A DNA stretch of 64,000 nt from SHZI01 sp040080965 (GTDB taxonomy: Bacteria; Pseudomonadota; Gammaproteobacteria; Steroidobacterales; GCA-2729495): the NCBI GenBank assembly GCA_040080965.1, contig JBEBHH010000003.1, forward strand, positions 1 to 64,000, given 5' to 3'. The notes beneath the pieces were generated by a model. The model was not told the origin of the DNA and ran no database searches. It saw nothing but the letters and a program-made list of their open reading frames with translations. Each line of letters starts with the position of its first letter. The first letter of the stretch is position 1. Made by a program: the position numbers and the translations under genes. Of this stretch, positions 1 to 7,966 are shown piece after piece.

Positions 1-7
1 GGATCCC

Positions 8-31
8 GGTCGCGCCTCAAGGCGCTCTTAC
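8..31 (-). repeat. REP-like palindromic element
   Basis: On the minus strand this reads GTAAGAGCGCCTTGAGGCGC followed by GACC. It is a copy of the GTAGGAGCG...CGCGACC palindrome that recurs at about 11.4, 20.2, 33.3, 34.5, 42.0 and 53.1 kb. The core folds as GCGCCT/AGGCGC. It lies just beyond the terminator of the LuxR-type gene. This copy has one change (GTAA for GTAG). Confidence 0.7.
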
Positions 32-68
32 GCAAGAAAAGGGCCGGGAAGCTTTCGCTCACCGGCCC
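31..68 (-). terminator. Rho-independent terminator
   Basis: On the minus strand the arms GGGCCGG and CCGGCCC enclose an inner AGC/GCT helix capped by a GAAA tetraloop. TTTTCTT follows. This is a textbook intrinsic terminator. It ends the minus-strand transcript carrying the LuxR-type gene (stop at 231), after an untranslated stretch of about 160 nt. Confidence 0.8.
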
Positions 69-230
69 GGAGGAGTACCCGAAGCTAGCCTTCGGTCGAT
101 CCCTGACTGGCCGGACCAATGCCCCGAGGGGGAGCGGGGCGGGCCCGGCGGTCAGTGGAGACAGCCTAGCCGCAGGTCCCTGACGCGCCGATGGACGCGG
201 GGTTAATCATTGTTAATTCCGGGCGCTGCT
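69..230 (-). other. Gene-free, hairpin-rich 3' region
   Basis: No credible reading frame. On the minus strand the RNA between the LuxR-type stop and the terminator holds several short palindromes. Examples are CCGAAG-N5-CTTCGG near 79-95 and GCCCCG-N8-CGGGGC near 122-141. I checked for tRNA, SRP RNA, 6S RNA, FMN, TPP and cobalamin riboswitch signatures and saw none. It may be a long structured 3' UTR or a small RNA sharing the terminator. Confidence 0.35.
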
Positions 231-1409
231 TCAGGCCCGCGCGCCCAGGGCCAGCAGGCGCAGGAGAGCCATCTGCGACCGGACCCCCGTCTTGTCGAAA
301 ATCCGGGCCAGGTGGGTCTTCGTGGTGTTGCGGCTGACGCCAAGCGCCGTCGCCGCCTCTGCCAGTGACTGGCCTGCCAGGAGTCGCTCGCAGAGGCGGA
401 CCTCGGCGCGGGTGAGGCCATAGGTTGCCCGGAGTGCTGCGGACACGCCCAGGCCGCTGGCGCGCCGCTCGTCGTGAATGAGGGCCACCACGACGGATCC
501 GCGGGGGAATCCCGTGCGCTCGCCCGGCGGGCCCAGTGTCGAGAACGTCACCCGGTAGGGGCGTTGTCCGGGCGGACGGGGCGCCAGTACCGAGATCGGC
601 TGGGACGTCGCGAGTCCCGTCGCCGTCCGGAGCGTGGCCGCGAGGGCCAGGTCGAGCTGCACCTGGGCGGCCGGTTCGGTCGCCCTGAGCCTGCCATCCG
701 CCAGCGTGAGGCCATCGGCCATGGCGAACATGTTCGTTGCCTTGTCATTCACGACGATAGGTTCGCCGGTTACGTTGAAGACGACGATGCCGGTGGGCGC
801 CTGCCGCATGACTGCCGACAGCAGGTCCCTGGTGCCCCGCGCCAGGGCCAGCTCCCGGTGCATCGTCATGCTGTGATTGAGATGGGTCAGGAGCATCCTG
901 CTGATGAGCGACTTGTCGCCCGCCACGAAAGGCCGTTCCCGCGCCGTGCGTCCGAGCGTGAAGAAGGCGTCGACCCCGTCACCTGTCTGGATCGAGCCGA
1001 TCAGGAAGTGCTCGAGCTGCCAGGGCATGGCCACGCTCGAGTACAGGCTGGTCTGGTGCATGACGGCGGGATGCACGATATCGCTGCCCAGCTGGACGGT
1101 GCCTGCCGGCTGGTCGTGCATCGCGGCCCAGTATGTGTCCGCCTGGCTCCGCGTGCGCGACACGGTAAAGAGCTCCTCGAACCCATCGAGGCCGCCCGTG
1201 GCGACGAAGGAGTCCTGGGGGCTGGCGCCATCCAAGTACTCGACCATCGCCAGCTGGCAGCCGAACACCTCGGCGGCTTCCTGGGTAAAGAGGCGCCACG
1301 CCTCCCGTTCCCGGGATGCCTCGTCGCCCAGGCCTACCGGCGCCTCATAGCCGAGGCCCACCAGCCGCGACAGGCGCTCGGTATCCAGGGAGATCGACGT
1401 GGCGGCCAA
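231..1409 (-). CDS. LuxR-family transcriptional regulator with PAS-like sensor
   Basis: A 392-residue DNA-binding regulator. The C-terminal 65 residues form a LuxR/NarL helix-turn-helix, with the recognisable LTRAEVRLCERLLAG and ALGVSRNTTKTHLARIF stretches. Residues about 195-265 look like a PAS fold (QAPTGIVVFNVTGEPIVVND), so the protein probably senses a small ligand or redox state. There is no receiver domain, so it is not a classical response regulator. The predicted start is TTG at 1409. It is supported by GAAGGAG eight bases upstream and by the absence of a better ATG. It appears monocistronic, with a terminator downstream and a CTAAGTC dyad upstream that may be an autoregulatory site. 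The target genes cannot be deduced. Confidence 0.85.
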   Translation of the reverse strand: MAATSISLDTERLSRLVGLGYEAPVGLGDEASREREAWRLFTQEAAEVFGCQLAMVEYLDGASPQDSFVATGGLDGFEELFTVSRTRSQADTYWAAMHDQPAGTVQLGSDIVHPAVMHQTSLYSSVAMPWQLEHFLIGSIQTGDGVDAFFTLGRTARERPFVAGDKSLISRMLLTHLNHSMTMHRELALARGTRDLLSAVMRQAPTGIVVFNVTGEPIVVNDKATNMFAMADGLTLADGRLRATEPAAQVQLDLALAATLRTATGLATSQPISVLAPRPPGQRPYRVTFSTLGPPGERTGFPRGSVVVALIHDERRASGLGVSAALRATYGLTRAEVRLCERLLAGQSLAEAATALGVSRNTTKTHLARIFDKTGVRSQMALLRLLALGARA

Positions 1410-1490
1410 TCCAGGGGCTCCTTCGGCAAGCTTTGACAGCCGCCGCGCGGGCAGTCATCCAGTCCGGGCCGATATGACCTTTATATTCTT

Positions 1491-1511
1491 CTAAGTCACT
1501 GTAAGACTTAG
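1491..1511. promoter_or_regulatory. Inverted repeat CTAAGTC-N7-GACTTAG
   Basis: A perfect 7-bp inverted repeat with a 7-nt spacer, about 80 bp upstream of the LuxR-type start in an AT-richer patch. A TATAAAG stretch lies next to it on the minus strand. It is a plausible operator for autoregulation or for another dimeric factor. No binding protein is assigned. Confidence 0.4.
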
Positions 1512-1609
1512 GTAACGGGCCGTCGTTCCGGTTGCCGACATGATGTACTTGGGGGCCGAGGTCCTGTCAATACCCAACTCCCCCGATTGCTGCCTGACGG
1601 CCTGCGGCC

Positions 1610-2455
1610 TTACGCCGCAGGCGCGGCCCGGGCGCCAAGCTCGGCAAGCACGGCCGCGATGGCGAGGGCACAGTCTTCCCGCCAGTGATGCGCGAGGAGG
1701 TCGTCAGCCCGGGTGCGCCCCAGGTTGATGGCTGCCACCGGTTTGCCCGCCGCCGCGGCGGCGCGCACCAGGCGGAACCCCGAATAGACCATCAGCGAGG
1801 AGCCGATGACGAGCAGGGCGTCGGCCTCTTCGACCAGTCGGTGCGCCGTGCCCCCGACGTCCGGCGGCACGGACTCGCCGTAGAAGACCACGTCCGGTTT
1901 CATGATGCCGCCACAGGCGCTGCACCCGGGCACCTGGAAGGCCTCGCAGTCCGCCTCGGCGGGGATAGCATCGCCATCCGGCGCCACCCGGGCCGCGGTG
2001 CCTGCCCACTGCGGGTTGGTGCGGACGAGCTCCAGCTGCCATTCCGCCCTCGGCAGCCGGGCTTCGCAGGCGAGGCAGCGGACGACATCCAGGCGGCCGT
2101 GCAGGTCGACGACCGCGAGGCTGCCTGCCTGCTGGTGCAGGCGGTCCACGTTCTGCGTGACGATCGCGGCGAGCAGGCCCCGGCGCTCCAGTTCAGCAAG
2201 GCCGTGATGGGCCGGATTGGGGAGTGCGGCCGCAAAGCGGGGCCAGCCGATTGAACTGCGGGCCCAGTAGCGGCGGCGCACGTCGGGATTGCCGACGAAG
2301 TCCGGATAGAGGACGGGACGGGCATGCTTCCATCCGCCGTCCGCATCCCGGTAGTCGGGGAGGCCCGAGCCCGTGCTGCAACCGGCGCCGGTCAGCGCGA
2401 CGACGCGCCGGTGGCGCTGGAGGAGGTCGGCGACGACGGAGGGCGCGATGTTCAG
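1610..2455 (-). CDS. Sir2-family (sirtuin) NAD-dependent deacylase
   Basis: A sirtuin, removing acyl groups from protein lysines with NAD as co-substrate. Counting from the proposed start, it shows GAGCSTGSGLPDYR (residues about 23-36), TQNVDRLH (100-107), the catalytic His in LHGRLD (119) and two zinc CxxC pairs (C127/C130 and C178/C181). The length of about 281 residues and the GLPDYR variant resemble class II (SIRT4-like) bacterial sirtuins. No ATG, GTG or TTG is suitably placed. The frame runs open into the upstream GST gene, and the best candidate is CTG at 2455-2453, overlapping the GST stop as CTGA. Translational coupling to the GST is therefore likely. An alternative is an upstream start inside the GST gene. 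Confidence 0.85.
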   Translation of the reverse strand: MNIAPSVVADLLQRHRRVVALTGAGCSTGSGLPDYRDADGGWKHARPVLYPDFVGNPDVRRRYWARSSIGWPRFAAALPNPAHHGLAELERRGLLAAIVTQNVDRLHQQAGSLAVVDLHGRLDVVRCLACEARLPRAEWQLELVRTNPQWAGTAARVAPDGDAIPAEADCEAFQVPGCSACGGIMKPDVVFYGESVPPDVGGTAHRLVEEADALLVIGSSLMVYSGFRLVRAAAAAGKPVAAINLGRTRADDLLAHHWREDCALAIAAVLAELGARAAPAA

Positions 2456-3126
2456 TGCGTTCGCGCGGCGATCCGCAGCTGCATCTGCCGCCGGGCTTCC
2501 AGGTGGTATTCGACGGGGCGCGCCGTAGCCTGGTAGCTGGCGCGGCCCTGCATGGCCTCGAACCAGCCGCGCAGCCGCGTGCAGTCCGCCGGCCATGTGG
2601 CGCCGCCGAGCTGCTCGTAGGTGCCAAAGCGCTCGAAGAATGGCGAGAACTGCAGGTCCACCAGCGAGACGTCCGTGCCGAAGAAGTACGGCCCGTCGCC
2701 CAGCTTGCGTAGCCCCTCGTGCTCGATGAACTGCAGCACCTCCGTCAGCTTGCCGGCGTTGGCGGCGCGCTTCGCCGGCTCCCCGGCTTCGCTCATCAGC
2801 TTGTGCGTCGCCACGAGGAACCGGGTTTCGCAGTAGTCCATCCAGATGCGGGCCTGGGCGCGCAGTGCCGGGCTGCCTGGCATCAGCGGGGGCGCCGGGA
2901 ACATCTCATCCAGGTACTGGTTGATGATGGCCGACTCGTAGATCGTGGCCCCCTCGTGGCGGAGCACCGGAACCTTCCCGTAGGGGGAGACGTCCCGGAA
3001 CCAGGCCGGGCGATTGAACAGGTCGATCTCGGTGAGGCCGAATTCCAGGCCCTTCTCGAGCAGCGTCATCCTGGAACGCTGGGCGTAGGGGCAGCCCTCG
3101 AAGCTGTACAACTCGATGCGGGCCAT
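2452..3126 (-). CDS. Glutathione S-transferase family protein (SspA-like)
   Basis: A 224-residue protein with an N-terminal thioredoxin fold and an all-helical C-terminal domain. The N-terminus (MARIELYSFEGCPYAQRSRM) has the CPYAQR motif. The GKVPVL and ESAIINQYLDE stretches are the usual glutathione-binding cis-Pro and Glu-Ser features. Proteins of this kind conjugate or reduce with glutathione, or act as RNA-polymerase-associated SspA-like factors. The sequence does not decide which. It is cotranscribed with the sirtuin gene, whose proposed start overlaps its stop codon. Confidence 0.85.
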   Translation of the reverse strand: MARIELYSFEGCPYAQRSRMTLLEKGLEFGLTEIDLFNRPAWFRDVSPYGKVPVLRHEGATIYESAIINQYLDEMFPAPPLMPGSPALRAQARIWMDYCETRFLVATHKLMSEAGEPAKRAANAGKLTEVLQFIEHEGLRKLGDGPYFFGTDVSLVDLQFSPFFERFGTYEQLGGATWPADCTRLRGWFEAMQGRASYQATARPVEYHLEARRQMQLRIAARTH

Positions 3127-3213
3127 GGACCGGGATTTCCGCTGGCGTGAGGTGCTTCGAGTCTAGCAGGGGCCGGGATTCCGCCGGGGCCACGCCCGCC
3201 CCGCTGCCGCCGC

Positions 3214-4428
3214 TCAGGCGGCCAGGTTCGCCGCGGCGCTCAGGCATTCATCGAGCTGGCGCCGGGGGATGTGCATGGCGCGGAACGGCAAGGCCCGCAC
3301 GATGTCGTCGCGACGGATCGGCTGCCACAGGGCAGGCCCGGCGGGCAGGCGGCGCCCGGCGCTGTCGCTGAGCAGGGCCACGTGGGGCCGTGTCGGTTCG
3401 TCCTCGGCCTGGCGGCGCACGATGCCGAGGCGTCCGTCTGCGATCTGCAGCCAGGAGCCGGTCGGGTAGAGCCCGAGCGCACGCATGAAGCTGCGCAGGA
3501 TCGCGGTGTCGAATTTCCTGCCGCGCATGCCGTTCACCAGCCGCATGACGTCATGGGCGGCGACTGCCGAGGCGTATCGCCGGTCCTGGAGCATGGCATC
3601 GTAGGTATCCACGAGGCCGGCAAGCCGCGCCGGCAGCGGAATCTGCGTGCCGCGCAGGCCGCGCGGATAGCCGCTGCCATCCAGCCGCTCGTGGTGACCG
3701 AGGACGGCATCTTCCACGGCTTCTGAAATCGGCGACGCGGAGCGGACCATGTAGAGGCCGCGGCGGACGTGACGCTCCACGAAGCCCCGCTCGTGGCCGG
3801 TGAGCGGCCCGATCTTCGCCAGGATCGTGACCGGCACCGACACCTTGCCGATGTCGAGCAGCAGCCCCGCCAGTGCGAGCTCTTCGAGGAGCGGGCGCTC
3901 GAAGCCGATGCGCTTGCCGGCCAGCGCCATCAGCACTGCGGTGCCCAGGGCCCGACGATGCAGGAAGCCCACCTTCAGCTCGGTGGCCAGCAGCCAGGGA
4001 ATCGTGTCGTGGTCCGCGAGGAGGCTTGTAACGACGGGGGCCAGCGCGCGCCTCAGTGGCGTCAGCACCAGCTCCTCGGAGCGACGCACGCCCTGCACCG
4101 CGTGCGCAAAGGCATGACCCAGGGCGCGCAGCTCGTGCCGCTGGCGGCCGATCGGCGTCGGCACATCAATGTCGGTGAGTGCCTCGACCCGGCCTGTCAG
4201 GCCCGTCGAGAACAGTTCGCTGTCGCCGTGCTCCGACAGGATCGGATCCACATACACGTACTCGCAAAGCCGCTGCAGTTCCTCGATCTGCTCGACATGG
4301 CTCAGGAGGAACCCGTGGGCATGGAACGACGTGTGCAGCCAGGACCGGTCGAGTTCGGCCACATACATGCCGAGCTGCAACTGGGAGCAGTTCACCGGAA
4401 TCAGGCGAGCGGGAAGCAGGATTGCCAT
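3214..4428 (-). CDS. HD-GYP domain protein with altered HD motif
   Basis: A 404-residue protein of the DUF3391 plus HD-GYP type, normally a cyclic-di-GMP phosphodiesterase. The GYP loop is intact (GHHERLDGSGYP, residues about 244-255), as are H157 and H220. The HDxGK signature, however, reads LLLDIGK: the metal-binding His at position 191 is Leu. The codons are CTG CTG CTC GAC, so this is not a reading ambiguity. Loss of this ligand suggests reduced or absent hydrolysis and perhaps a c-di-GMP-sensing role. I chose the ATG at 4428. A TTG 30 bases upstream (4458) would add ten residues. Neither has a strong ribosome-binding site. Confidence 0.8.
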   Translation of the reverse strand: MAILLPARLIPVNCSQLQLGMYVAELDRSWLHTSFHAHGFLLSHVEQIEELQRLCEYVYVDPILSEHGDSELFSTGLTGRVEALTDIDVPTPIGRQRHELRALGHAFAHAVQGVRRSEELVLTPLRRALAPVVTSLLADHDTIPWLLATELKVGFLHRRALGTAVLMALAGKRIGFERPLLEELALAGLLLDIGKVSVPVTILAKIGPLTGHERGFVERHVRRGLYMVRSASPISEAVEDAVLGHHERLDGSGYPRGLRGTQIPLPARLAGLVDTYDAMLQDRRYASAVAAHDVMRLVNGMRGRKFDTAILRSFMRALGLYPTGSWLQIADGRLGIVRRQAEDEPTRPHVALLSDSAGRRLPAGPALWQPIRRDDIVRALPFRAMHIPRRQLDECLSAAANLAA

Positions 4429-4554
4429 CTGTTGTTTTTGTTGGATTGGCCGATGCAATGTAGCAGCGGGTGCAGGACTTAAGCGTGACGCAGCTCACGC
4501 GCCCGGGCCGCCTGATTATGGCAAGAGTGCAGTGCGGCCGGGCTGGCTGCCCGG

Positions 4555-5478
4555 TTACAGCGACTTCAGGTACGTTGCTATCGCCTGCCGGTCTTCCGGC
4601 GTCAGCCTGGATGTGTTGTCGCTGATGACGTCGCTCATGGAGGACCCGGCAAAGTCCCCGTCCGGCAGCACGCCGTATTCCAGGAACATCACGATCTCGT
4701 CAGCGGACCAGCGGCCGATGCCAGTGTCCCGGTGCTGTGTGATGTCCGGAATCTTCTCGCCGTCCGGGCCCGCCGGATTCCCGGCCAGCTCCCGGCTGCC
4801 ATTGAGGCCGCCGAGCGAGTTGCGGGGCGTGTGGCACTCGCCGCAATGGCCCAGGTGCCGGACGAGGTAGGCACCGCGATTCCAGGCGGCGCCGCGAGCG
4901 CCGTCCGGAACGAAGCGCCCGGCGCTGAAGTTGAGGAGGTTCCAGCCGAACATGACGAGCCGCGACGACAGGTACCAGGGCAGCTCGTGGTCCGGCGTCG
5001 CCTGGCGCACCGGTTTGAGGCTGCGGAGATACGCGGCGATGGCAGCGACGTCGGCATCGGCCAGGCCCGTGTAGGCGGGGTAGGGGAAGACCGGGTAGTA
5101 GTAACTGCCATCCGGCGCAACTCCTTCCCGGAGCGCGCGGCCCAGGTCCGCATCCGACCAGCCGCCGAGACCGGTGGCCCGGTCCGGCGTCAGGTTAGGC
5201 GAGTAGAAGGTGCCGAAAGGGGTCTCGAGCGCCCGGCCGCCGGCCAGGGGAGTCGCATCGGGCCGGTCAGCCGTGTGGCATGTGAGGCAGCCGCCCGCCT
5301 GTACCAGGTAGCGGCCGCGCTCCACGCTGGCGGCCCGGTCGGCCGCCCCGGCCTGCCCCGGCCACAGGGCCAGGCCGGCGGACGCCGCCACCAGCGCAGC
5401 GGCTGACCGCCACGAGGCCGGAAGCGTCCAGGCCCACGTCCGGGAGCCCGGGAGGGCTCCTGGCTCGTCAGCCGTCAA
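4555..5478 (-). CDS. Dihaem cytochrome c
   Basis: A c-type cytochrome of about 307 residues with two CXXCH haem sites, CLTCH (near residue 63) and CGECH (near 213). Each sits in its own cytochrome c domain, as in the cytochrome subunits of alcohol or thiosulfate dehydrogenases. An N-terminal hydrophobic stretch (SAAALVAASAGLALW) serves as signal or anchor, so the protein is periplasmic. The start is TTG, immediately after the stop of the upstream cytochrome c' gene (TGATTG). The two are surely cotranscribed. The pairing points to electron transfer or periplasmic redox protection. The electron donor and acceptor are not identified. Confidence 0.85.
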   Translation of the reverse strand: MTADEPGALPGSRTWAWTLPASWRSAAALVAASAGLALWPGQAGAADRAASVERGRYLVQAGGCLTCHTADRPDATPLAGGRALETPFGTFYSPNLTPDRATGLGGWSDADLGRALREGVAPDGSYYYPVFPYPAYTGLADADVAAIAAYLRSLKPVRQATPDHELPWYLSSRLVMFGWNLLNFSAGRFVPDGARGAAWNRGAYLVRHLGHCGECHTPRNSLGGLNGSRELAGNPAGPDGEKIPDITQHRDTGIGRWSADEIVMFLEYGVLPDGDFAGSSMSDVISDNTSRLTPEDRQAIATYLKSL

Positions 5479-5934
5479 TCAGTCATCCGCCTTGCGATAG
5501 CGGTCGTGGCAACCCTTGCAGGCTTCGCCCACCTGCTTGAAGGCCGCCATCGTTCCCGGCTTGTCACTGGATTGCACGGCAAGGCGCAGCTTCCCCGCAG
5601 ACGTTTCCAGGTCGGTCAGCAGCTTGTTGAACTGCTCCTGTTCCTTCCAGATCAGCGGCAGCGCGTCCGTGTCACCCGTATCCGTGCCTGCCGGAAAGAG
5701 CACCTTCGCCTGGGCGGCGAGGTCGGCCAGCGCTGCCGTGTGGGCCTTCAGGTGGCCCTCATGCTCGACCTTCCCGAAGTTGAGCAGCATGAAGGCGCCG
5801 ACATGGGCGGACATCGCTTCCATCACCGCCTTCCGGTACTTGATCGCGTCCGCCGGTGCGGTGGCGCTCCAGGCAAGTGCTGGAATGCAGAGTGCTGTGC
5901 AGGCAACGAGTGCGGGCAGGATGCGACGACGCAT
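5479..5934 (-). CDS. Cytochrome c' family protein
   Basis: A 151-residue periplasmic four-helix-bundle monohaem cytochrome. A signal peptide is visible at the N-terminus (RRRILPALVACTALCIPALAWSA). The single haem site CKGCH lies near the C-terminus followed by DRYRK, the hallmark of cytochrome c'. The family binds NO and CO at the distal haem face. The ATG at 5934 is preceded by CGGAGG, which fixes the start. An open frame continues upstream but has no support. It is the first gene of a pair with the dihaem cytochrome. Confidence 0.88.
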   Translation of the reverse strand: MRRRILPALVACTALCIPALAWSATAPADAIKYRKAVMEAMSAHVGAFMLLNFGKVEHEGHLKAHTAALADLAAQAKVLFPAGTDTGDTDALPLIWKEQEQFNKLLTDLETSAGKLRLAVQSSDKPGTMAAFKQVGEACKGCHDRYRKADD

Positions 5935-6033
5935 GGGAAACCTCCGGTTGGTGTTGGTGTTCTTGGCAATCAAGTGAGGGGCCGAGCATACCAAGTCATT
6001 GCTCCGGACCGCGATGTGCGCGCGGCGGGCCCT

Positions 6034-6513
6034 TCAGTCGGCTGGCTTCGTGTTGCAGTTCCAGGACTTGGCATCGCACTGCGGCGAGGCCGGGGACGGC
6101 GTCGTCCCGGGAGCGGCTGGCGTGTCACGCTGGCCTTCGTCGCGGCAGCGGTTGTCCAGCGGCGTGAGCTGGCCGCCGATCACCAGGGCGGTGATCACCA
6201 GGTTGCCATCGGGGCAGCGGGTCATCACGGCGCTGACATCCACTGCCCAGGCGGGATCGTCCCGCCGGGGCGGCCCCGGCCGGTAGGGCAGCTGACCGCG
6301 AGCGAGGCCTTCTTCGTACAGGCGCAGTGACAACGTGCTGTCCGCGGCAGGCGGGCGGGGCGCCGGTGGAGCCGTGCCGGTATTCCACGGGTTCGGGGTG
6401 CCCGGGCCTGCGGGCGACGGGGCCTGTGCCTCTACCGCAGGGCTGGCCAGCGCCAGGACGGCTGCCGCCAGGGCCGCCGGGCGACTGGTTCGATGACCCG
6501 CGCAGCTGACCAC
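6034..6513 (-). CDS. Secreted hypothetical protein
   Basis: A 159-residue protein not matched to a family by eye. It has a clear signal peptide (AALAAAVLALASPAVEA), then a Pro/Ala-rich linker (PPAPRPPAADS), then a short domain. That domain contains two Cys-bearing segments (TRCPDGNLVITALVIGGQ and NRCRDEGQ) and a C-terminal WNCNTKPAD. Disulfide bonding in the periplasm is likely. The start is GTG, six bases after the stop of the upstream alpha/beta hydrolase, so the two probably form an operon. Confidence 0.65.
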   Translation of the reverse strand: MVSCAGHRTSRPAALAAAVLALASPAVEAQAPSPAGPGTPNPWNTGTAPPAPRPPAADSTLSLRLYEEGLARGQLPYRPGPPRRDDPAWAVDVSAVMTRCPDGNLVITALVIGGQLTPLDNRCRDEGQRDTPAAPGTTPSPASPQCDAKSWNCNTKPAD

Positions 6514-6519
6514 GGCGCA

Positions 6520-7464
6520 TCAGTCTCCGTTGTCGAGGTAGGTCCGGACGTCCCGCGCGATGACCGGGCCGGCTTCGTCGGCCGCCATGTGGCCAACGCC
6601 TGGATAGGTGATGACCTGCACGCTGGGCGCATTGACCAGCATCTTGCGGAGTTCCTCGGCCTGTTCAACGGGCGCCTGCGGGTTCTTCTCGCCCCAGAGG
6701 ATCAGCGTGGGGACGCGCACGGCGGCCGTGACCTTGCCCAGGTCCGCGCTGGAATAGGTCCGGAGCCGGGCGAGGATTGCCGCGCGCTGGCCCTCGCGAA
6801 GCCACATCTCGTACCACTGGTCGATGAGCTTGTCATCGACCTTGGAGGGGTCGCCAAAGCGGCTCTTCAGCATGAAGCTCGCCAGCGCCCGGGGTGTGAT
6901 GTATTCGAGGATGTTGGCGATACGGGGGACGCTGCGGCCCGCCCTCTGCATGCTGCGACCCTCCAGCGCGCCGGGGCTGAGCAGGATCAGCCGCTCCACG
7001 CGCTCGGGGTGGGCGGCGGTGTAGTGCATGGCCACCGTCCCCCCGATGGACGTGCCGCCAATCGCGAAACGGGTGAGGCCCAGGGCGTCCACGAAGCGCT
7101 CCGTGAGCTGGACCGTGCGTTCGAGGCTGTAGTCGCCGGTGGGGTCCGGCCCAGTGAGGCCGTGGCCCGTCATGTCGAAGCGCAGGACGCGGTGCTCATC
7201 CTTCAGGGAATCGACCCACCCGTCCCAGCTCAGCAGGCTGCCGAAATTGGCGTGAATGAGCACCAGCGGCGGGCCGCTGCCCTCGTCACGGTAGTGAATG
7301 CGGACCCCGTCCACGTTGAGGAACCGGGAGGCCGGGGTGGTGTACTTGGCCTCGAGGACTTCCGCCGGGATGTCCCGGTATACCCAGGCTGCGGCCAGGA
7401 AGGCCACTGCGCCGAGGGCGATCAGCCCCCCAATGCCCCAGGCCAGATAGCGCAGCCACTTCAT
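6520..7464 (-). CDS. Membrane-anchored alpha/beta hydrolase
   Basis: A 314-residue alpha/beta-hydrolase-fold enzyme. One N-terminal hydrophobic helix (YLAWGIGGLIALGAVAFLAA) anchors or exports it. The nucleophile elbow is GTSIGG, preceded by the HANF oxyanion segment and followed by a C-terminal GVGHMAADE carrying the catalytic His. The substrate is unknown. Esterase, lipase or C-C hydrolase activity are all possible. It closely resembles the hydrolase at 34530-35516 in architecture, including the RFxxVDGVxIxYR segment, so the two are probably paralogues. It is followed by the small secreted hypothetical gene. Confidence 0.82.
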   Translation of the reverse strand: MKWLRYLAWGIGGLIALGAVAFLAAAWVYRDIPAEVLEAKYTTPASRFLNVDGVRIHYRDEGSGPPLVLIHANFGSLLSWDGWVDSLKDEHRVLRFDMTGHGLTGPDPTGDYSLERTVQLTERFVDALGLTRFAIGGTSIGGTVAMHYTAAHPERVERLILLSPGALEGRSMQRAGRSVPRIANILEYITPRALASFMLKSRFGDPSKVDDKLIDQWYEMWLREGQRAAILARLRTYSSADLGKVTAAVRVPTLILWGEKNPQAPVEQAEELRKMLVNAPSVQVITYPGVGHMAADEAGPVIARDVRTYLDNGD

Positions 7465-7544
7465 GGCCGGAACTATAGCAGGCGGGTTTGCCAGGCCCTG
7501 CTAGCCAGCGGCGTGACTTGCCGGATTAACATGGCCCCATAAAC

Positions 7545-7574
7545 AACAGGGGCCGCATTTGCGGCCCCTGTTTT
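7545..7574. terminator. Bidirectional intrinsic terminator
   Basis: A perfect 12-bp stem AACAGGGGCCGC / GCGGCCCCTGTT closed by the tetraloop ATTT. On the plus strand TTTT follows. On the minus strand GTTGTTT is only a weak T tract. Its position immediately downstream of the alanine-rich lipoprotein gene makes it that gene's terminator. Confidence 0.85.
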
Positions 7575-7597
7575 CGTCGACTGACTCGAGGAGTCAA

Positions 7598-7966
7598 TCA
7601 GGGCTTCGGTGCTTCGGCAGCGGCCTCGGCAGCGCCAGCCGCGTCAGCGGCGGCACCGGCGGCGTCGGCAGCCGCGTCGGCGGCACCAGCAGCAGCGTCG
7701 GCAGCGCCAGCGGCGGCATCAGCGGCGCCGGCAGCGGCATCAGCAGCCGCATCGGCGGTCGCATCAGCAGCGCCTTCGACGGCCGCACCAGCGGCATCGG
7801 CAGCAGCGCCAGCAGCTTCACCGGCAGCGTCAGCAGCCTCAGAGGCGCTTTCCATCGCCTGATCGGCAGACTCGGCAGCCTTGTCGGCGGGCTTGCCGCC
7901 GCAGCCAGCGATCATTACCAGTGCCATGGGCAGGGCAAGCCATGCCTGACGAATCGTAGTGCTCAT
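7598..7966 (-). CDS. Alanine-rich repeat lipoprotein
   Basis: A 122-residue lipoprotein. The N-terminus has a lipoprotein signal ending in the lipobox MIAGC. The mature part is almost entirely Ala, Asp, Gly and Glu, with many near-repeats of a seven-residue unit such as GAADAAA. The composition fits a long amphipathic or extended helix spaced through the periplasm, loosely like Lpp-type or polyalanine coiled-coil proteins. The unit repeats in the DNA as well, so slippage-driven length variation is likely. The ATG at 7966 follows CAGGAGG and is preferred over a start seven codons upstream. A strong terminator follows. Confidence 0.75.
   Translation of the reverse strand: MSTTIRQAWLALPMALVMIAGCGGKPADKAAESADQAMESASEAADAAGEAAGAAADAAGAAVEGAADATADAAADAAAGAADAAAGAADAAAGAADAAADAAGAAADAAGAAEAAAEAPKP

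Noticed and set aside
85..120. tRNA-like GGTCGATCC followed by ACCA
   Set aside because: There is no matching acceptor stem, D arm or anticodon arm.
7610..7900. Tandem repeat as a non-coding microsatellite
   Set aside because: The repeats are in frame, preceded by a good ribosome-binding site and lipobox, and followed by a terminator, so it is coding.
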